Assembly: GCF_036324505.1 (NCBI RefSeq)
Contig: NC_086368.1
Location: 15,395,921 to 15,459,920, forward strand
DNA from: Eleginops maclovinus
Taxonomy: Eukaryota; Chordata; Actinopteri; Perciformes; Eleginopidae
Length of the DNA stretch: 64,000 nucleotides
Direction of reading: 5' to 3'
Shown: one piece after another, positions 1-13,800 of the stretch
How positions within the stretch are numbered: position 1 is the first letter of the stretch
Layout of the letters: each line of letters starts with the position of its first letter
Program-made: the position numbers and the translations under genes
Notes under the pieces: generated by a model
The model's database searches: none
What the model was told of the DNA's origin: nothing
What the model saw: the letters and a program-made list of their open reading frames with translations, nothing else

Positions 1-1525
1 TGCACAATTATATCCCTAATCTTTAACATGATGCTGTAAGCAACCTATCTGTTGTATGCACTGGTAAGCTGCACTCATTTATCAGGTGCATTCTTCATCA
101 CAGTCCAAATGAAATCGCTACATACAAAACAAATAATATTGCAGCCAATTATTATCATAATAGGTTTTTACACTGTTTGGGTTTCTCAATCCTCCTCTAG
201 CACAAATATAAAGTAGAGCTGGAGTGGTTTCCCCTCTGTATACCGAGGTTATTGAGCTAATGTTGCCCAGCAACTTTGCAACCATGTGCGTTTGATGTCT
301 TGGGGTCAATTGAATTAATGACGGTTTTATTTGCATATGAAAGTACAGTAAATTAACATTTCAAATAGCAGATATAGAATACAAAGATTTCGAACACATG
401 CCACATTGGCTTATTTCCCGTCTCTCTTTCCCCACACTTCCTGTCCCTCTCCACTGTCACTGAATAAACATAGACTACAATAACCATGCAACAACTTATG
501 TATTTACCCTCAGGCACGCCGTTTTTCGTGGAAAAGCCATTGACTGAAAACACAGATGAACCTTTGACATGCGGTTGTTGTTTATACACTCAATGTGAAC
601 TAAGTAACCTTAACAATCAATGTCCTATTCAAAGTAAACTAAACTAAATCAAACACTGGGTTTTCCCCTTTGGAATTATCATAGTTCACTTCTAAAGGCT
701 GTGTGTTTCTCAGATGTATTGCTGCACATATGTAAACCAAAACGGTTCAAACTTAATCAAAATTGCATTTTTTGCAGATGTTGATTAAATATGGATCTAT
801 AAAACCATTATCCACAAACACTTTTAAAATATGGCTCTCTAATTAAATATGCAAGATGCTGACTGTAGTCATCATTAGAGACAAGTCGTTTAATTCTAAC
901 GTGCATTTGTTGTTCCCATCAAGATGAGGCTGATTAAGGATTAGATATCACAACCTAATTTCTAACCTGCATTAAAGGAGGAAAGATGGGAGGTCTGATT
1001 TCTGTAACTCTTATCTGTTGTCTATAATAGGTTTGAAGGCGTGGAGACGGGGCTTGTACGGGACCGATGCAGATTGTGGCTGCTAAGCTGTTTTTGGGGT
1101 ATGTAATGATGCATGATTTCACACTTAGGTAGGTTGATTAGGTAAACAAGAAGAGCTGAAAATTAGTAAATGATCCGTTCTGAAAGTCTGTACTTCCTAA
1201 ATGCAGAATCGCAAAACGTTACAGCTTATGCTAACTATCCTGACTTAAGATCTGATTTAAAGTTGAGCATGAACCTACAACGTCCTAATAGAAAAGAAGC
1301 CTATGTAAACAATTTCAAAGTACAAAAATACTCATTTTTATATAACATGCAGCTTATGTTGTCATGCCACAGCACAATACAAATGACTTGGAGGAACTGT
1401 GGGAGGTAAAGACTGAAAGAGGATGTGAAAGCAAGAGATAACTCCAGAATCTTCCAGGTTCAAAAAGACATCTTCTGTACATGACTCACTCACAAAAATA
1501 TGTAGGCCATCGGAAAAATAAAAAA
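1..1525. other. Non-coding flank downstream of rad18
   Basis: No exon-like reading frame with splice sites was found on either strand. The DNA is AT-rich and only short chance frames are open. Part of it may be rad18 3' UTR: a minus-strand AATAAA lies at 326-331, but there is no good poly(A) signal close behind either candidate stop codon. In human the next gene in this direction is OXTR; nothing like a seven-transmembrane receptor is visible here. Confidence 0.5.
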
Positions 1526-1856
1526 CTATAGAATGGTATATAAATTAGATACAAATATAAGATGTACAGTGAAGTTATAAGTCCAGTTAATAAAATAAAA
1601 ACTATGGAGCAGTGAACTCTCAGCCAGCCAGAGGTGATTTGTTGTACAGTGTTGTTGCTTTTGACAGGAATGTTCTCCTGCATCGGTCCTTGGGACAGCG
1701 GAGCTGGAGCAGTCTGTTAGAGAAGGAGCTCCGCTGTCTGTCCAGCTGAGAGGGTGGGAGGGGTTATCCATGATTGATAACAGTTTGGTCTGAGTCCTCC
1801 TCTCCACCACAGCCTCACAAGTGTCCATTTTAACAGCAATGACAGAGCCAGCCTCC
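1526..1856 (-). CDS. rad18: rad18 putative terminal exon 12
   Basis: A minus-strand acceptor (TGATTAG before 1856, with a TTAAC branch-like motif just upstream) continues the phase left by exon 11 and keeps a frame open for 109 codons to a TAG at 1526-1528. The encoded tail begins [15 protein letters not shown] and then becomes low in charge, unlike the Lys/Arg-rich human C terminus. Another acceptor near 1818 would use a different frame that stops after about 33 codons. Alternatively the gene ends at the TGA just past the exon 11 donor. This exon is therefore tentative. Confidence 0.35.
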
Positions 1857-4800
1857 CTAATCAGTGTAAAGGGTTAACACAGTTTTTTTTGTTCCTTATT
1901 TCCTACTTTTGCTGATTTTCTTTATCTTAAGTGAAATGCCTAATGTGAAGAAGTATATTTATACTTCTTCGATGTGGAGCGATATTCTTTAGCGAGTAAT
2001 CTTCGGATACAAACAAGCTTTAGGAGACAGTTGTCCGTGCAAATCAGGACATCTCCTTTCTTCCTCGGACATGTAAACGTCTGACTGTAATGTAAACTGC
2101 TGACTTAGAATTCAGGTTTATACTGTGGCTGGCTTCTGGGAATACAAATAGGGGGAAGTAACACTAAATGTTATGTCTAGGTTCCCCTAAACCAGAGGCA
2201 TACCAATCAGTGTGAAATCCCTCTTTTACCCAGACATATTCAAACTGTGGAAAAATAAGTGAACAAAAAGAAATCCCACATCTGTCGCGTGTGAAGGTCT
2301 GACCCTTGAAAACAAGCTCTGACCTCAGAGTGTTACCTACTGTAAGTAAATGAGGAAGTGTCCATTATGTAGGGCTCACCTGCTGATGGACACATCACTA
2401 TGGGTGGGGCTGGATGGACATTCCATTCCTCTTGCCGATGGCACCTCGTCAGATTCTCCGTCTTCTACTTGCACCACTGAGCCATTTATTGATTCTGCGA
2501 CAGGATGTGGAGGAGGCCAAAAATACATATCATTATGTCAGACACCCAGGAAAAATCAAAAAGGGAAGCCATTTCATGTATAAAGGGGTGTGCATAAATA
2601 GAATTCCCCCAACACCACATTTTCTCAATGGTAAAAGCTTTTGGGTCCTGTTGGCACCATCACAAATACCTAGCCTCTCACACAGTAGACGGTGTGTGTC
2701 TTTCCATTTGATAATTGCATACCAAACAAATTAGCAACATGCAACACCAATATTAATGAATTAAATTAGTGTATGTCCCACGTAATTAAAACCTGCATTA
2801 CCTATCTCTTTTCTGATAGGGAGCAGTGAAAAAATGTTGTGAACACCTTATAAGTATATGGTTGATATCCACTACAGAGCAACACAATCATTCATTGGAT
2901 TCTGGCCACCTGGTAATTTAAAGTTGAGAATTCCCTCTCTTCCTCTTCAACATTTCACATTTCTGATGTGCCCAACAATGAAGTGCAGGCGTGTTTTGAA
3001 TTTGGCAAGGATGGAACAAGTAAGTGAGTGCACTTTATTTTCTCTCCTACACACTCACTCCATCAAACTGCATGGCATGCCTCACTTTGCAGATTGTTTT
3101 AAAAAATATTGCCACAAAGTACTTAATTACATTAGCATGGGGATCAGGTCTCTTTGAAGAGTCCCTTAAATGCTTTGAAGTCTCCTGGGGCTAAAGAACA
3201 TTGTATTCCTTGATAAAGGTAAAAGTATTGCAGTACCTGCAGCCTTTTTTCCCTGTGCATCCTCTTCCTCATCCACAATGACTTCCTGTTTGATAGGAGT
3301 CTGCCTGGTGGTCTCTAGGCGACCCCGAACCTGAGCAATCAGGCGTGAAAAGTCACTGCTGTGCCGCTTCCCTGCAGGCAACATGGCAAATAACATGGAA
3401 TATTTAATTATAAAAATAACGGCATTCAACATTACATTTAAATGTATAATAAAAAGCACTTTACAAAAATAACAACCCTGTTTTAATATTTATGAACTCA
3501 CAGTTAACTGAAAAACTTAAGGGCAATCAGATTTTGACTTTGTGGCAAACCTCGGAATTGGGTTCAGTGTTTGAAGGGAAACACCACAAATGAAAGCTCA
3601 GAAATGAGATTACTGTAGTAACAAAATCATCTTACTCCTGTGGTGGAGGTCATTGAAAAGACATTACAGCCGACGGTCAAGGGACGAGGGCAAAATAATA
3701 ATACAAGTTTGGGCAGTGATACAAATAAATCCCTTTCTATAAATATATAAATTAACAAAGACAGGAGTATTGAGACAGCACTGAGAGAAAAAGCCTTTAG
3801 ACCAAAACACGGATATTAACACCAGAAACTTTGTTATCTGAGACTTGCCTCTGATATTGTCGTGAGCCAAAGAAGAGACACAAAGATGAGACAATGCTGT
3901 TGCAAAGCTTTGCCTTGTGAGTGTGGCTCTCAATTCACACATCGGTACATGTGTAACACTTTTGTTTTGTTTGCAAGCCTGTAAGGATTAGACTAATGTG
4001 TGCATTTTGTAGGTTACCAATAATGTAAACCTCTCATGCACCAAGTTCATTTCACAGACATATGGGATGCAGCAGCACTCAGCTTTAGAAAGGAATGCAT
4101 CAGGCATCGCATGCTAGTGGATTTACTATTCCAATGAGCCATGAAGGTTGTTGCTTCAATCACAACATTTCTTGTCAGTCGTTAAGCTCATAGATCCTAC
4201 TTGGGACTGGTTTCAAGAAGCAGGATTTCCCTTGTAGATATTCTTATAAGAATAACCTCCTCCACATCTTATTATCACTAAAACAATGTGTCACATTAAA
4301 GGCTGCAATCACCCGGTGTGTTCAGTGTGTGCATGCTTTCTGTGCTGCTTCCCCCCCCCCCCCCCCCCCACATTTTCTCATTCACAATTCCTAAAGCTGG
4401 TGGAGTGAGTCATCCACATCCTCCTCTGATAAATCAAGAGGTTATCACAGCAGTGCAGCTATTTATAGAACCTTTCTCCTGTGAGTCACAACCATTTTTC
4501 AGCCATTTTTTTGTAAGAGCTGCAGAGTTATTTCCAACAAGCCTTTTATCTTGTATGATCATTACAACAGAACTTTAGATAACGTTTCCTATCCTGCCAT
4601 TTTAGCTTGACCTCTACCCTGAGAATTAAAAGCATAGGCCTAGTATTGATTCCTGAGTAATAGTACATAGCAAATGGAGAAAAAACTCTTAGATAGACAC
4701 TTAATAGGCCAGGTAGCACTATCAAATCATAATCACACCATCCTCAGTATTATTTACAGACAACAATATCTTCAGATGTACATTTCCATACCACCACTGT

Positions 4801-7800
4801 TACTGAAGACAGCAATTCTGTTGTAATTTCTGTGAATATTGCCTCTTCAGTTCCCGAGAAAAAAACCCTACTTCTCAGCTGCAATACTTTACTATAATTA
4901 GTCAAATTGACACAAATAACGTATTGCACTTGGATCACCTCAAGCCAAATTCCGGTCCCTTGAGGATTTTCCTACTGAGCTAGAGCTGCCATGGTTGGAA
5001 AAATAAATGCATTGATGTGTCTTTGGAAAAAAGTATTCAGTCCTTGAGGCATTTTCTGAGACATCCTTTTCTGAGGTATGACTTTTAAAATCTTCCCAGA
5101 CCAAGTTTTTGTCTTGCTGGTTATGATGCAGGGACTGACTTGCCTTTTGATAGTTTGAGGTATTGTAACAGAAAATCTAAAATCATCAAACAGGATTTCC
5201 AACAGAATTTCAAAGCAGAGGTGGGCTGCCAGGCTTCAAATTGCCTCAGAAGATAGAAGGAAAGGAATATACTTAAGTAATAAAACATAAAAAGAACAAG
5301 GATTTTATTTGACTGCTTACCACCTGATCTGCCCTGTTGGGAACACTCAACGACTCAAATGAGCTTCCTTTAAATCCTGTCATTGTCTCCTGTTAGTTTG
5401 TATATCTCTTTTAAAACAAAGGGCATTCAAAAATAAAAAGGCAATGAAAAGGAAACACAAGGTTCTTTGAGCGAGTTTATAGAGAATGCCTTAAATATCG
5501 AGATATCCTGAACTGTAGAACAAAAGTGGAAACCCATTTTCTAACTATGCTGCCTTGACTAGCATCTTTTTTAAAGTGGTGAGGCCGATGTTATTCACAG
5601 CTCCAAACTCGCTCAAAAAAGTACAATGTGATAGAGTAGCTCTCCTTAAGTCTTACAAGAGCCGGAGTGTCCACCACCTTAACAGAAAGGAAAATCACAA
5701 CAAAGGGTCTCCAAGTGATAGTAGCTGTGAAATTCACGGTGTCACTCAAAAGAAGAAAGCAACAGCTACAAACCCTTCAAAGTGAACAAAATGTTTCAAT
5801 TTAAATTCTATTAAGCCGTCCATGTCTTTCAGATAAGAACTTGCATTTATTTTTATGTCTGATGCTACGGGTCTAGATTGTATAACTTTTAATTGGGGAT
5901 TTTAACGTCAGCGCTTTAATGCACCCGGTAAATCAGGAAACCGTACAAATAAAAAAAGGAATATTGCAAACTATATAATTACCAAGTTTGACTCAAAGTT
6001 GCTCCTATATTCCCAGCACAGATGTTCACCATGAGTTGCATTGCAGTGAAAAGGAAAAGAAAGCGGAGGAACTGCCACAAACTACATGAACTGCACGGAC
6101 CACTGGACTGCACACATGCACTCGTTCTTAAGGCGTGGTTAAAATAGAGGGAAGGCATTATGCTGAAGCACGAGTATTGATTAATCACAGATTATTAGTT
6201 TAAATGATAGATATTTCCTGACAGTTTCATCAGTTGGCTGTAAGCTGACAGGTGAGACAAACCCCTGAAGAGTCAACAGACAGAAAGTGTCTGGAAAATA
6301 AACAAAAATCTTACTGTAACTTGAATGCACGCCATCAATCTCCTTCTCAGACGGATTCTTTGAGAAAACCATGACCTGCAAAAGACGTGATTTGAGATTT
6401 AACAGTCCAATCACATGATAACATAACCATTTTGAGAAAGCTATTCCCTGTAGTGGTTTAAATGATCAATGGTAGTCTGTATTTACTTCTCAGCAAAACC
6501 TGCATGCAATGCGATATGTAATGGCCCGTTGTTGTAACAAATAAAATAACATGTGATTCTAGTCACCAACTGTCGATACAGGGAGGATCTCTCATCAAAA
6601 CATGTTCTACAGTCCCACTAGTGGTATAACACATTATCTTAGGAGGAAAATAACACAAAACCCAAGTAACAAGGTACTACATACAGGTTTGGTTTTAGTC
6701 CGCAGTTGATTCCTTATCTTCTCATTGGCCTCCACATCTTTGGCAATATCTTCAGCTGTTGACAGAGGAAATCACAAATATTGTCCGTTATATGAAATGA
6801 AAAGCCTTCAACCAATTAGGTCACAGTTCAAAAACAGCTGTAGGATCAGATTTGTGCACTGTCTCAAATGTTCTGAGTTTTAATGAAAAGGTTAACAACA
6901 TTTGAGTGATCTCAGTCCTTCATATGTTAAATCTGGTTTAGGTGGCGTGCTTATTCATCATATATAAAGTGTCTAGCTAAGCATATTGCTGCGGGGTGTG
7001 AGGATTTCACTAAGTGGTGTGAAACTAAGACCCGTGTATAATGAGAACTGCGTGGCATGTTTAAGTGAGTTAGTCGACACCATTTTCATCACAATAGATA
7101 ATTGGTTGAGTTTTTAGCATACAATTAGATGCATAAAACATGTCATGTAAGTGAACCTATACACGCATGAATGCAATTAAACACAGTATCACTCCTATGG
7201 TATAATGGACAAATGTCCTCACCTGATTTTGGGTTTAGGGAATCGCACTGGGCATTGTATATCTGGACAAACTCCTGGTGTCTTTTGATCAGCTGGTCTC
7301 GAGAACCCCGCACTGAGAGATGGCCCTCCTTCAGCCTCCTCCTCAGCTCCTGCATGGACAGCAGGTTGTATACAACCTTCACCATTGGACGTCTCGTGCT
7401 GCATACAGAGCTGCAACGGGCATATGGATTATTTCATTAGATTCAATCCTCACCAGATATTACGTGATAAAGCCTTGTGGGTACATATTTGACTGTGAAG
7501 TACCATATTTAAAAAAAAATGATATCATATCGGCAGATGTCATAACAAAATGAAATTGGTGATAAAATTAACAAATGGATGGGAGTTGCAATTCATCAGC
7601 CGAGTGGAGAAACAACCTCTGATACTCTAGAATTCTGTTAAAGGTGCCATAGAATGCATCTATCTGGTATTTTAAATTGTTCTCTGATGTCTACAAAGAA
7701 GGTATATAACTTTGGTTGATCCAAAAAGTGTCCAGATGTGGGTTTTACAGACCCCTAGAATGAAACAAGCTGAATTGCCTTATTTGGGGCTCATTTAAAT

Positions 7801-10800
7801 AATTATGACGAGCTCTGTTCTGATGGTGGTTTACAAGGAGCAACCCATGGCTGCCTCAGAGCCCACAGAAGTAAGTGAAGTTCGCGAAACTGTGAGAGAT
7901 GAACCATGGAGGCTATTGGCATCCAACCTTACATATTTGAGTCTTTATCAGAGGAGGAAACCGATGAATTTGAAGAACAGCCAGTTGGTCGGAGATTGGA
8001 GAGCAACGTTACGGAGTGGTAAGTGTTAGCGTGAGTGTTTCCAGTAGCTGGTGTACGCAAATGCTGGGGCTGGACTACCGTGTGTGACGTCACACACAGG
8101 ATTGTTGTAATTCACCCGTTTTACTGCTGTGATATGCATATTCATGATTTGCACGTGAAGGAGGAACCAATGGTGTTTGAGGTTCACGGTATGCGAGTTC
8201 AATGTACCGAACTCTCCTTATTCAACTTCGTATGTCAAGGTAAATACAGTTTTCCATTCTATGGCAGCTTTAAATTCAGACAAGGTTGTCAAATGTGTTA
8301 TTTTATACTATGCACCTTGTCTTTAATATAAGACATTAAGTGCAAGTGATTAAGGTTGGTATCAAGGGGAATCCTCCTCATGCAGGCTGGCTATATAAGG
8401 CCAGAACATTAGAGCCTCAGCAAATCTGTATGACCTTAAGGTCTACTTCATATGACTGATCATTAACCGAACCTCTTATTTGATATATGGACCATGGATA
8501 ATGTTTAAAGACCACTGTCAAGGATCAGTCTCTCAAACTTTGTCACAGACACAGTCTAATAAAATGTCTACATCAATCACTTATTTGTAAGAAATGCCAT
8601 TCCAGTATTTATCCAGTATCATTTGTCACTGAGACACAAAATCAAGTGTCATCTCTTCACACCAAAAGGAAAGTACAAACTGTAGATCCAGGACTTTAAA
8701 GTACATATATTCTGGCAGATATTGTACACTGAAAGCAAGGGAAAACGGCTGGTGTAGCCTCATCAACCCTGAAAAAGTAGTTCTTCTTTGTAAAATGTTG
8801 CGATGCAATCTAACGCTACTACATAAGCAAGTTTATCCAGCCTAAACACTCATACAAACATAGATCTTTTATATGTTTTTTTTTAGTAATCTTGATACGG
8901 CATCTGGATAAGATCAGTGCCAACCTTTACACCTCTCTCATCATTGTCATTTTTCAAAAATCTTAAAGATGTCTTACTATTGTTCGACTTCCGGATAAGG
9001 CATCATAGGTACATCAAACAGCAGAAGAGAGCTTTTGTTTAAGTGATCAGTTGGGGTGAGTATTTTACCTCCTCATGCTTTCCTTCCTCTCTCCTCTGGT
9101 AAGACATGTGTCCAGATGCTTGTTGACAAACTGTTGAGGCACACTTATTGAACACACAGGGCACTCCACTGAAAAACAGAAAATGGACAAGATATTAGTA
9201 GCAGCTCTGTTAGAAAAAAGTACATTGTGATGCTTAAAACTATTTTAAGGACTGCACCAACAGGACTCTTTCTAGACAGTTCTGTACACCAACACACAAA
9301 AATTACTAGCATAAAAGTAAAAGAGGCTTATTCTTCAGTGTAATGGATTCATGCAGGAATCAATTAAAAGGGGGTTTCTTTTTAAATAGAAGTGAGGGTA
9401 GGGGGCAAGTAATGTTTTCAGTGAATGCTCGTAAAACTGCATATCGATAACACCCACTACTCTGGGAAGCCTAATCCAAACCAGGTGCCGAATGCAGAGG
9501 TCAAACACCATGAAAACAGTAAGGTAACCTTTACTCTGTTTGGAGAAGATTAAATGTTGTATATTGATTGGATAATTAGCTTTAGATGCATGTATGGCAG
9601 CCATTCCAGTGTCTGTTGAATTCCAACACAGATAAATGTTGTCAATAGTTTATAGAATACAATAAAAAAAGACATACCTATAAATAGTAAAACCGGTAAA
9701 CTGATAATGCTGCAGTGGTCTCTTAATTTTTTCCAGAGCTGTGTGATGAATTAGTTGTGCCTGCTCAATAAATGTATAGACAGAAATTTGAATAAGAAAC
9801 ATAAGTCAACAAGTGACAAGTGAATGTGATCCATAAATTGGGTCACAGTAAATGCAATCAGCTTTTGCATTACTCCCATGTAGTTGGCATCATCAAATTG
9901 TTATGTAGTCTCTACTGCTGCTGTTACGGTATACAACTGATCAATGATCAATTTCCATTTGGAAAGTCTCTATCGGTAATTAGAATTGGAGGATGAAACC
10001 CTCTTATTTGTCTCATACATGCACACAGCAGAGCACACACAGTGAAATTGGTCCTCTGCATTTAACCCATCCTAGTACTAGGAGCAGTGGGCAGCTATTG
10101 TGTAGCGCCCAGGGAGCAATGGGGAGGGGGGATTGGAAGTGTCCGGTGCCTTGCTCAAGGGCACCACAGCAGTGCCTAGGAGGTGAACTGGGACCTCTCC
10201 AAGTAGCAGTCCACCTTCTATATTTTAAGTCTGTTTGGGGACTTGAACCAGCGACCCTACGATACCCAGTCCAAGCCCCTACTGACTGAGCCACTGTATC
10301 GTTGTAATCATATTGGGTAAGATTGTGAATTTAGGAGCGAGTTAAGAAGCTAACTAGATAGGGGTGAGTCTCACTGGATGATGCAGCGTACTTCACCTAC
10401 AGTAGAAAGGCTTTACCTTTGATTACGGGCTTTACGTCTTTTAATAGTGACGAGGAATGCGCGGTCTCATCCCCGGTGCTGATACTGTATGAGACAGCAG
10501 CCTCCTGTTTGACTGACATCAGGTGCTGGAAAGATGACTCATCCTCATCATCATTCGGCTCTTCCTTCACAACCACTGGAAGTTGTGCATTTGCTGAATG
10601 TGGGACAGCATAATTTGCATTGTCGGCGCGTACAGTCTGTGTTTTCCCCCGCCGAGTTGACTGAGAATCACAATCACCTTGCCGGGTTTCTTTGGCAGGA
10701 GATGTTTTAGGCCTCTTGTGGAAAAAGTTACTCAAAACAGTACTCTTACAATTCTGGACTCTCTCTCTGGGAGTGCTGCATTTGACAGCTGAAGCTGGGG

Positions 10801-13800
10801 TCTTTTGGGATATTGGAGGAGAGTCAAAATTTGCTTTTGACAACTGCTGCCTGGAAAAAAGAAGAAAAGGCAAAGTGAATGAAAGCGGAGGCACATTCAT
10901 CACGGACACAAGCTTATAATTACATTTTGTATAAGGTAAAGCAGTTATGGTTTAAAAACATATTGAGCACATTAAAATGAGAAGAGCCAATGAATACTGG
11001 AGACAGTGAAATGAGCTCTTTGACGTTAAACTGCACCTGCTCAATTATCTCGCTCCTTTTCCTCAGAGCTACAAAAAGTGGACACTTTGGCTACAGTCTT
11101 GGAAATGAGTAAAGCAAACAAATTGTAGCTAGGCCATTACTAGGCAATAAAATGGAACCAATGAGGGGTGTAATGTTCTGCTTTCCATATCTAGAACTTA
11201 TTTGTGCTTACTGTCCCCATTAGAGCAGGTTCACGCACACTGGCACGCGCGCAGACGTGGCAAAGCAGATTTGCACATGTTACGTAAAAACCTCTGGTCT
11301 GTTCCTCCTGCACATATACTGAAGTAGTATGCGCTCCCCCAATTATTTGTCTGTAACACTGCATTCAGCTCCATGTTTAACTGTTACTGGTCTCTACAAA
11401 AACATTGGTATTGAAACAAATTATTTGGAGCAGATACTACTACGAAGGTTAGCCAAAAGGTCTATGAAAAAGTACCAAATTGAAATGATAACTGCACTGT
11501 TAACACAACCTGAGTAGTTCTAATCATTTTACATTACAGCCATTATGGTAACCGTTTCTGCCTCATTTGAGCAACCCCATATGTTACCATCTCTTAAGTA
11601 TGTGAAATGGCACTATAACTACTGTGCCCCAGCAGATACTGGCTGTTGCCATACGTGCTTATAAAAGACTATATTTAAAAACAATTCTGACATAGTATAC
11701 CTTCTTTAAATTAGTAACGAACATTGTTTTGTAGTTATGCGTGACAGTTGTTTATTACAATACCATGAACTATGAACATTTTGTAACATCTTCTTTGTCT
11801 GAATTCTTGTTTTCTAACCGTCTCTAAATGATGGGGACAAGCAGCTGTGCTTTGCTACAGCCAGATGGTAAAAATACTACCATGAAAAGACCACCATACT
11901 AATTAAAAGTGGCTGAAAAAGTTCATTTTTATCAAGCAATAAAGATATAATTCTTGTCCATTAAGACCAGGTAGGAAATGCAAATACCAATAGAAAGATG
12001 TAAAACTTTGTGTGCCTTTCCATTGTTATTGCCTTGTTCTAGCATCAGCACAACAACACAACCATTATATCAATCCCCCTCAGAAATAAAATGTAATGCG
12101 CGTTCATTGTAGGTGAAACGAAAGAGATGGAGCTGATTTAACAACAGATGACAGTTCAATCTGACAGTATCAACAATTCATTATTTAGCAGGAGGAAGGA
12201 GACATAGGGCATTCATATTTAATAAGCTTCCTCTTTCCAGGATTTAAGAATGAAATAGAGTGACTGCAAACCAATGCATTTGAACATTTTCAATTATCAA
12301 TGAATGAGATAAAAAAAAGCATATATAAAATTGGTAATAAATGGTCATTTTCACTTTAAGAAACACATCAATAGTCACTATTTGAGCAGGATACTGTTTA
12401 ACAGAAAGGAAGCAGAAGTCTAAGCATTTAGTTTGATGTCTCATTGATCATACAGGTCCAGGCCTGTAGTGAACAAAAGAGCAAGAAAGTCAATAGCATC
12501 TACTTCATTTACATACTCTAATTGAAGCTAAAATTGTCCCCACATATTGATTCCCTCTACAGTGTGAAGCAAAATCTTTTATAATTGGGACTGGGAGCAA
12601 GAATAGCTACCATAGCACTTTTGGATCTTGTACGTTACTGACTTACACACACACACACAAACTTAATGACCCCAGTCCTTCGGGTGTCCTCTGGGAAATG
12701 CCATTCTCTTACTATGATTACTTTGTCCACATTAATCACAATGTCTCACTAATAACTAAGCCTGCACTTTTGCACAATAACTTTGACCTGCGCTTTCTTT
12801 CTGCACATACAGTGGGGCAAAAAAGTATTTAGTCAGCCACCAATTGGGCAAGTTCTCCCATTTAAAAAGATGAGAGAGGCCTGTAATGTTTATCATAGGT
12901 ATACCTCAACTATGAGAGACAAAATGAGAAAACAAAATCCAGAAAATCACATTGTCTGATTTTTAAAGAATTTATTTTCAAATTATTGTGGAAAATAAGT
13001 ATTTGGTCAATAACAAAAGTTCATCTCAATACTTTGTTATATACCCTTTGTTGGCAATGACAGAGGTCAAACTCTGTACTGGACATGTACTGGCTTAAGC
13101 AGGGGGACACGTCTGGAACTGCAGCATTTAAGTCCCTGGCGGCGTAGTGTGTTACTGATGGTAGCCTCTGTTACTTTGGTCCCAGCTCTCTGCAGGTCAT
13201 TCACTAGGTCCCCCCGTGTGGTTCTGGGATTTTTGCTCACCGTTCTTGTGATCATTTTGACCCCACGGGGTGAGATCTTGCGTGGAGCCCCAGATCAAGG
13301 GAGATTAGCAGTGGTCTTGTATGTCTTCCATTTTCTAATAATTGCTCCCACAGTTGATTTCTTCACACCAAGCTGCTTACCTATTGCAGATTCACTTTTC
13401 CCAGCCTGGTGCAGGTCTACAATTTTGTCTCTGGTCTCCTTTGACAGCTCTTTGGTCTTGGCCATAGTGGAGTTTGGAGTATGACTGTTTGAGGTTGTGG
13501 ACAGGTGTCTTTTATACTGATAACGAGTTCAAAAAGGTGCCATTAATACAGGTAACGAGTGGAGGACAGAGGAGCCTCTTAAAGAAGAAGTTACAGGTCT
13601 GTGAGAGCCAGAAATCTTGCTTGTTTGTAGGTGACCAAATACTTATTTTACCGAGGAATTTACCAATTAATTCATTAAAAATCAGACAATGTGATTTCCT
13701 GGATTGTTTCCCCCATTCTGTCTCTCATAGTTGAAGTGTACCTATGATGACAATTACAGGCCTCTCTCATCTTTTTAAATGGGAGAACTTGCACAATTGG

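Noticed and set aside
2350..2734. Plus-strand frames of 77 and 106 codons
   Set aside because: Shadow of rad18 exon 11.
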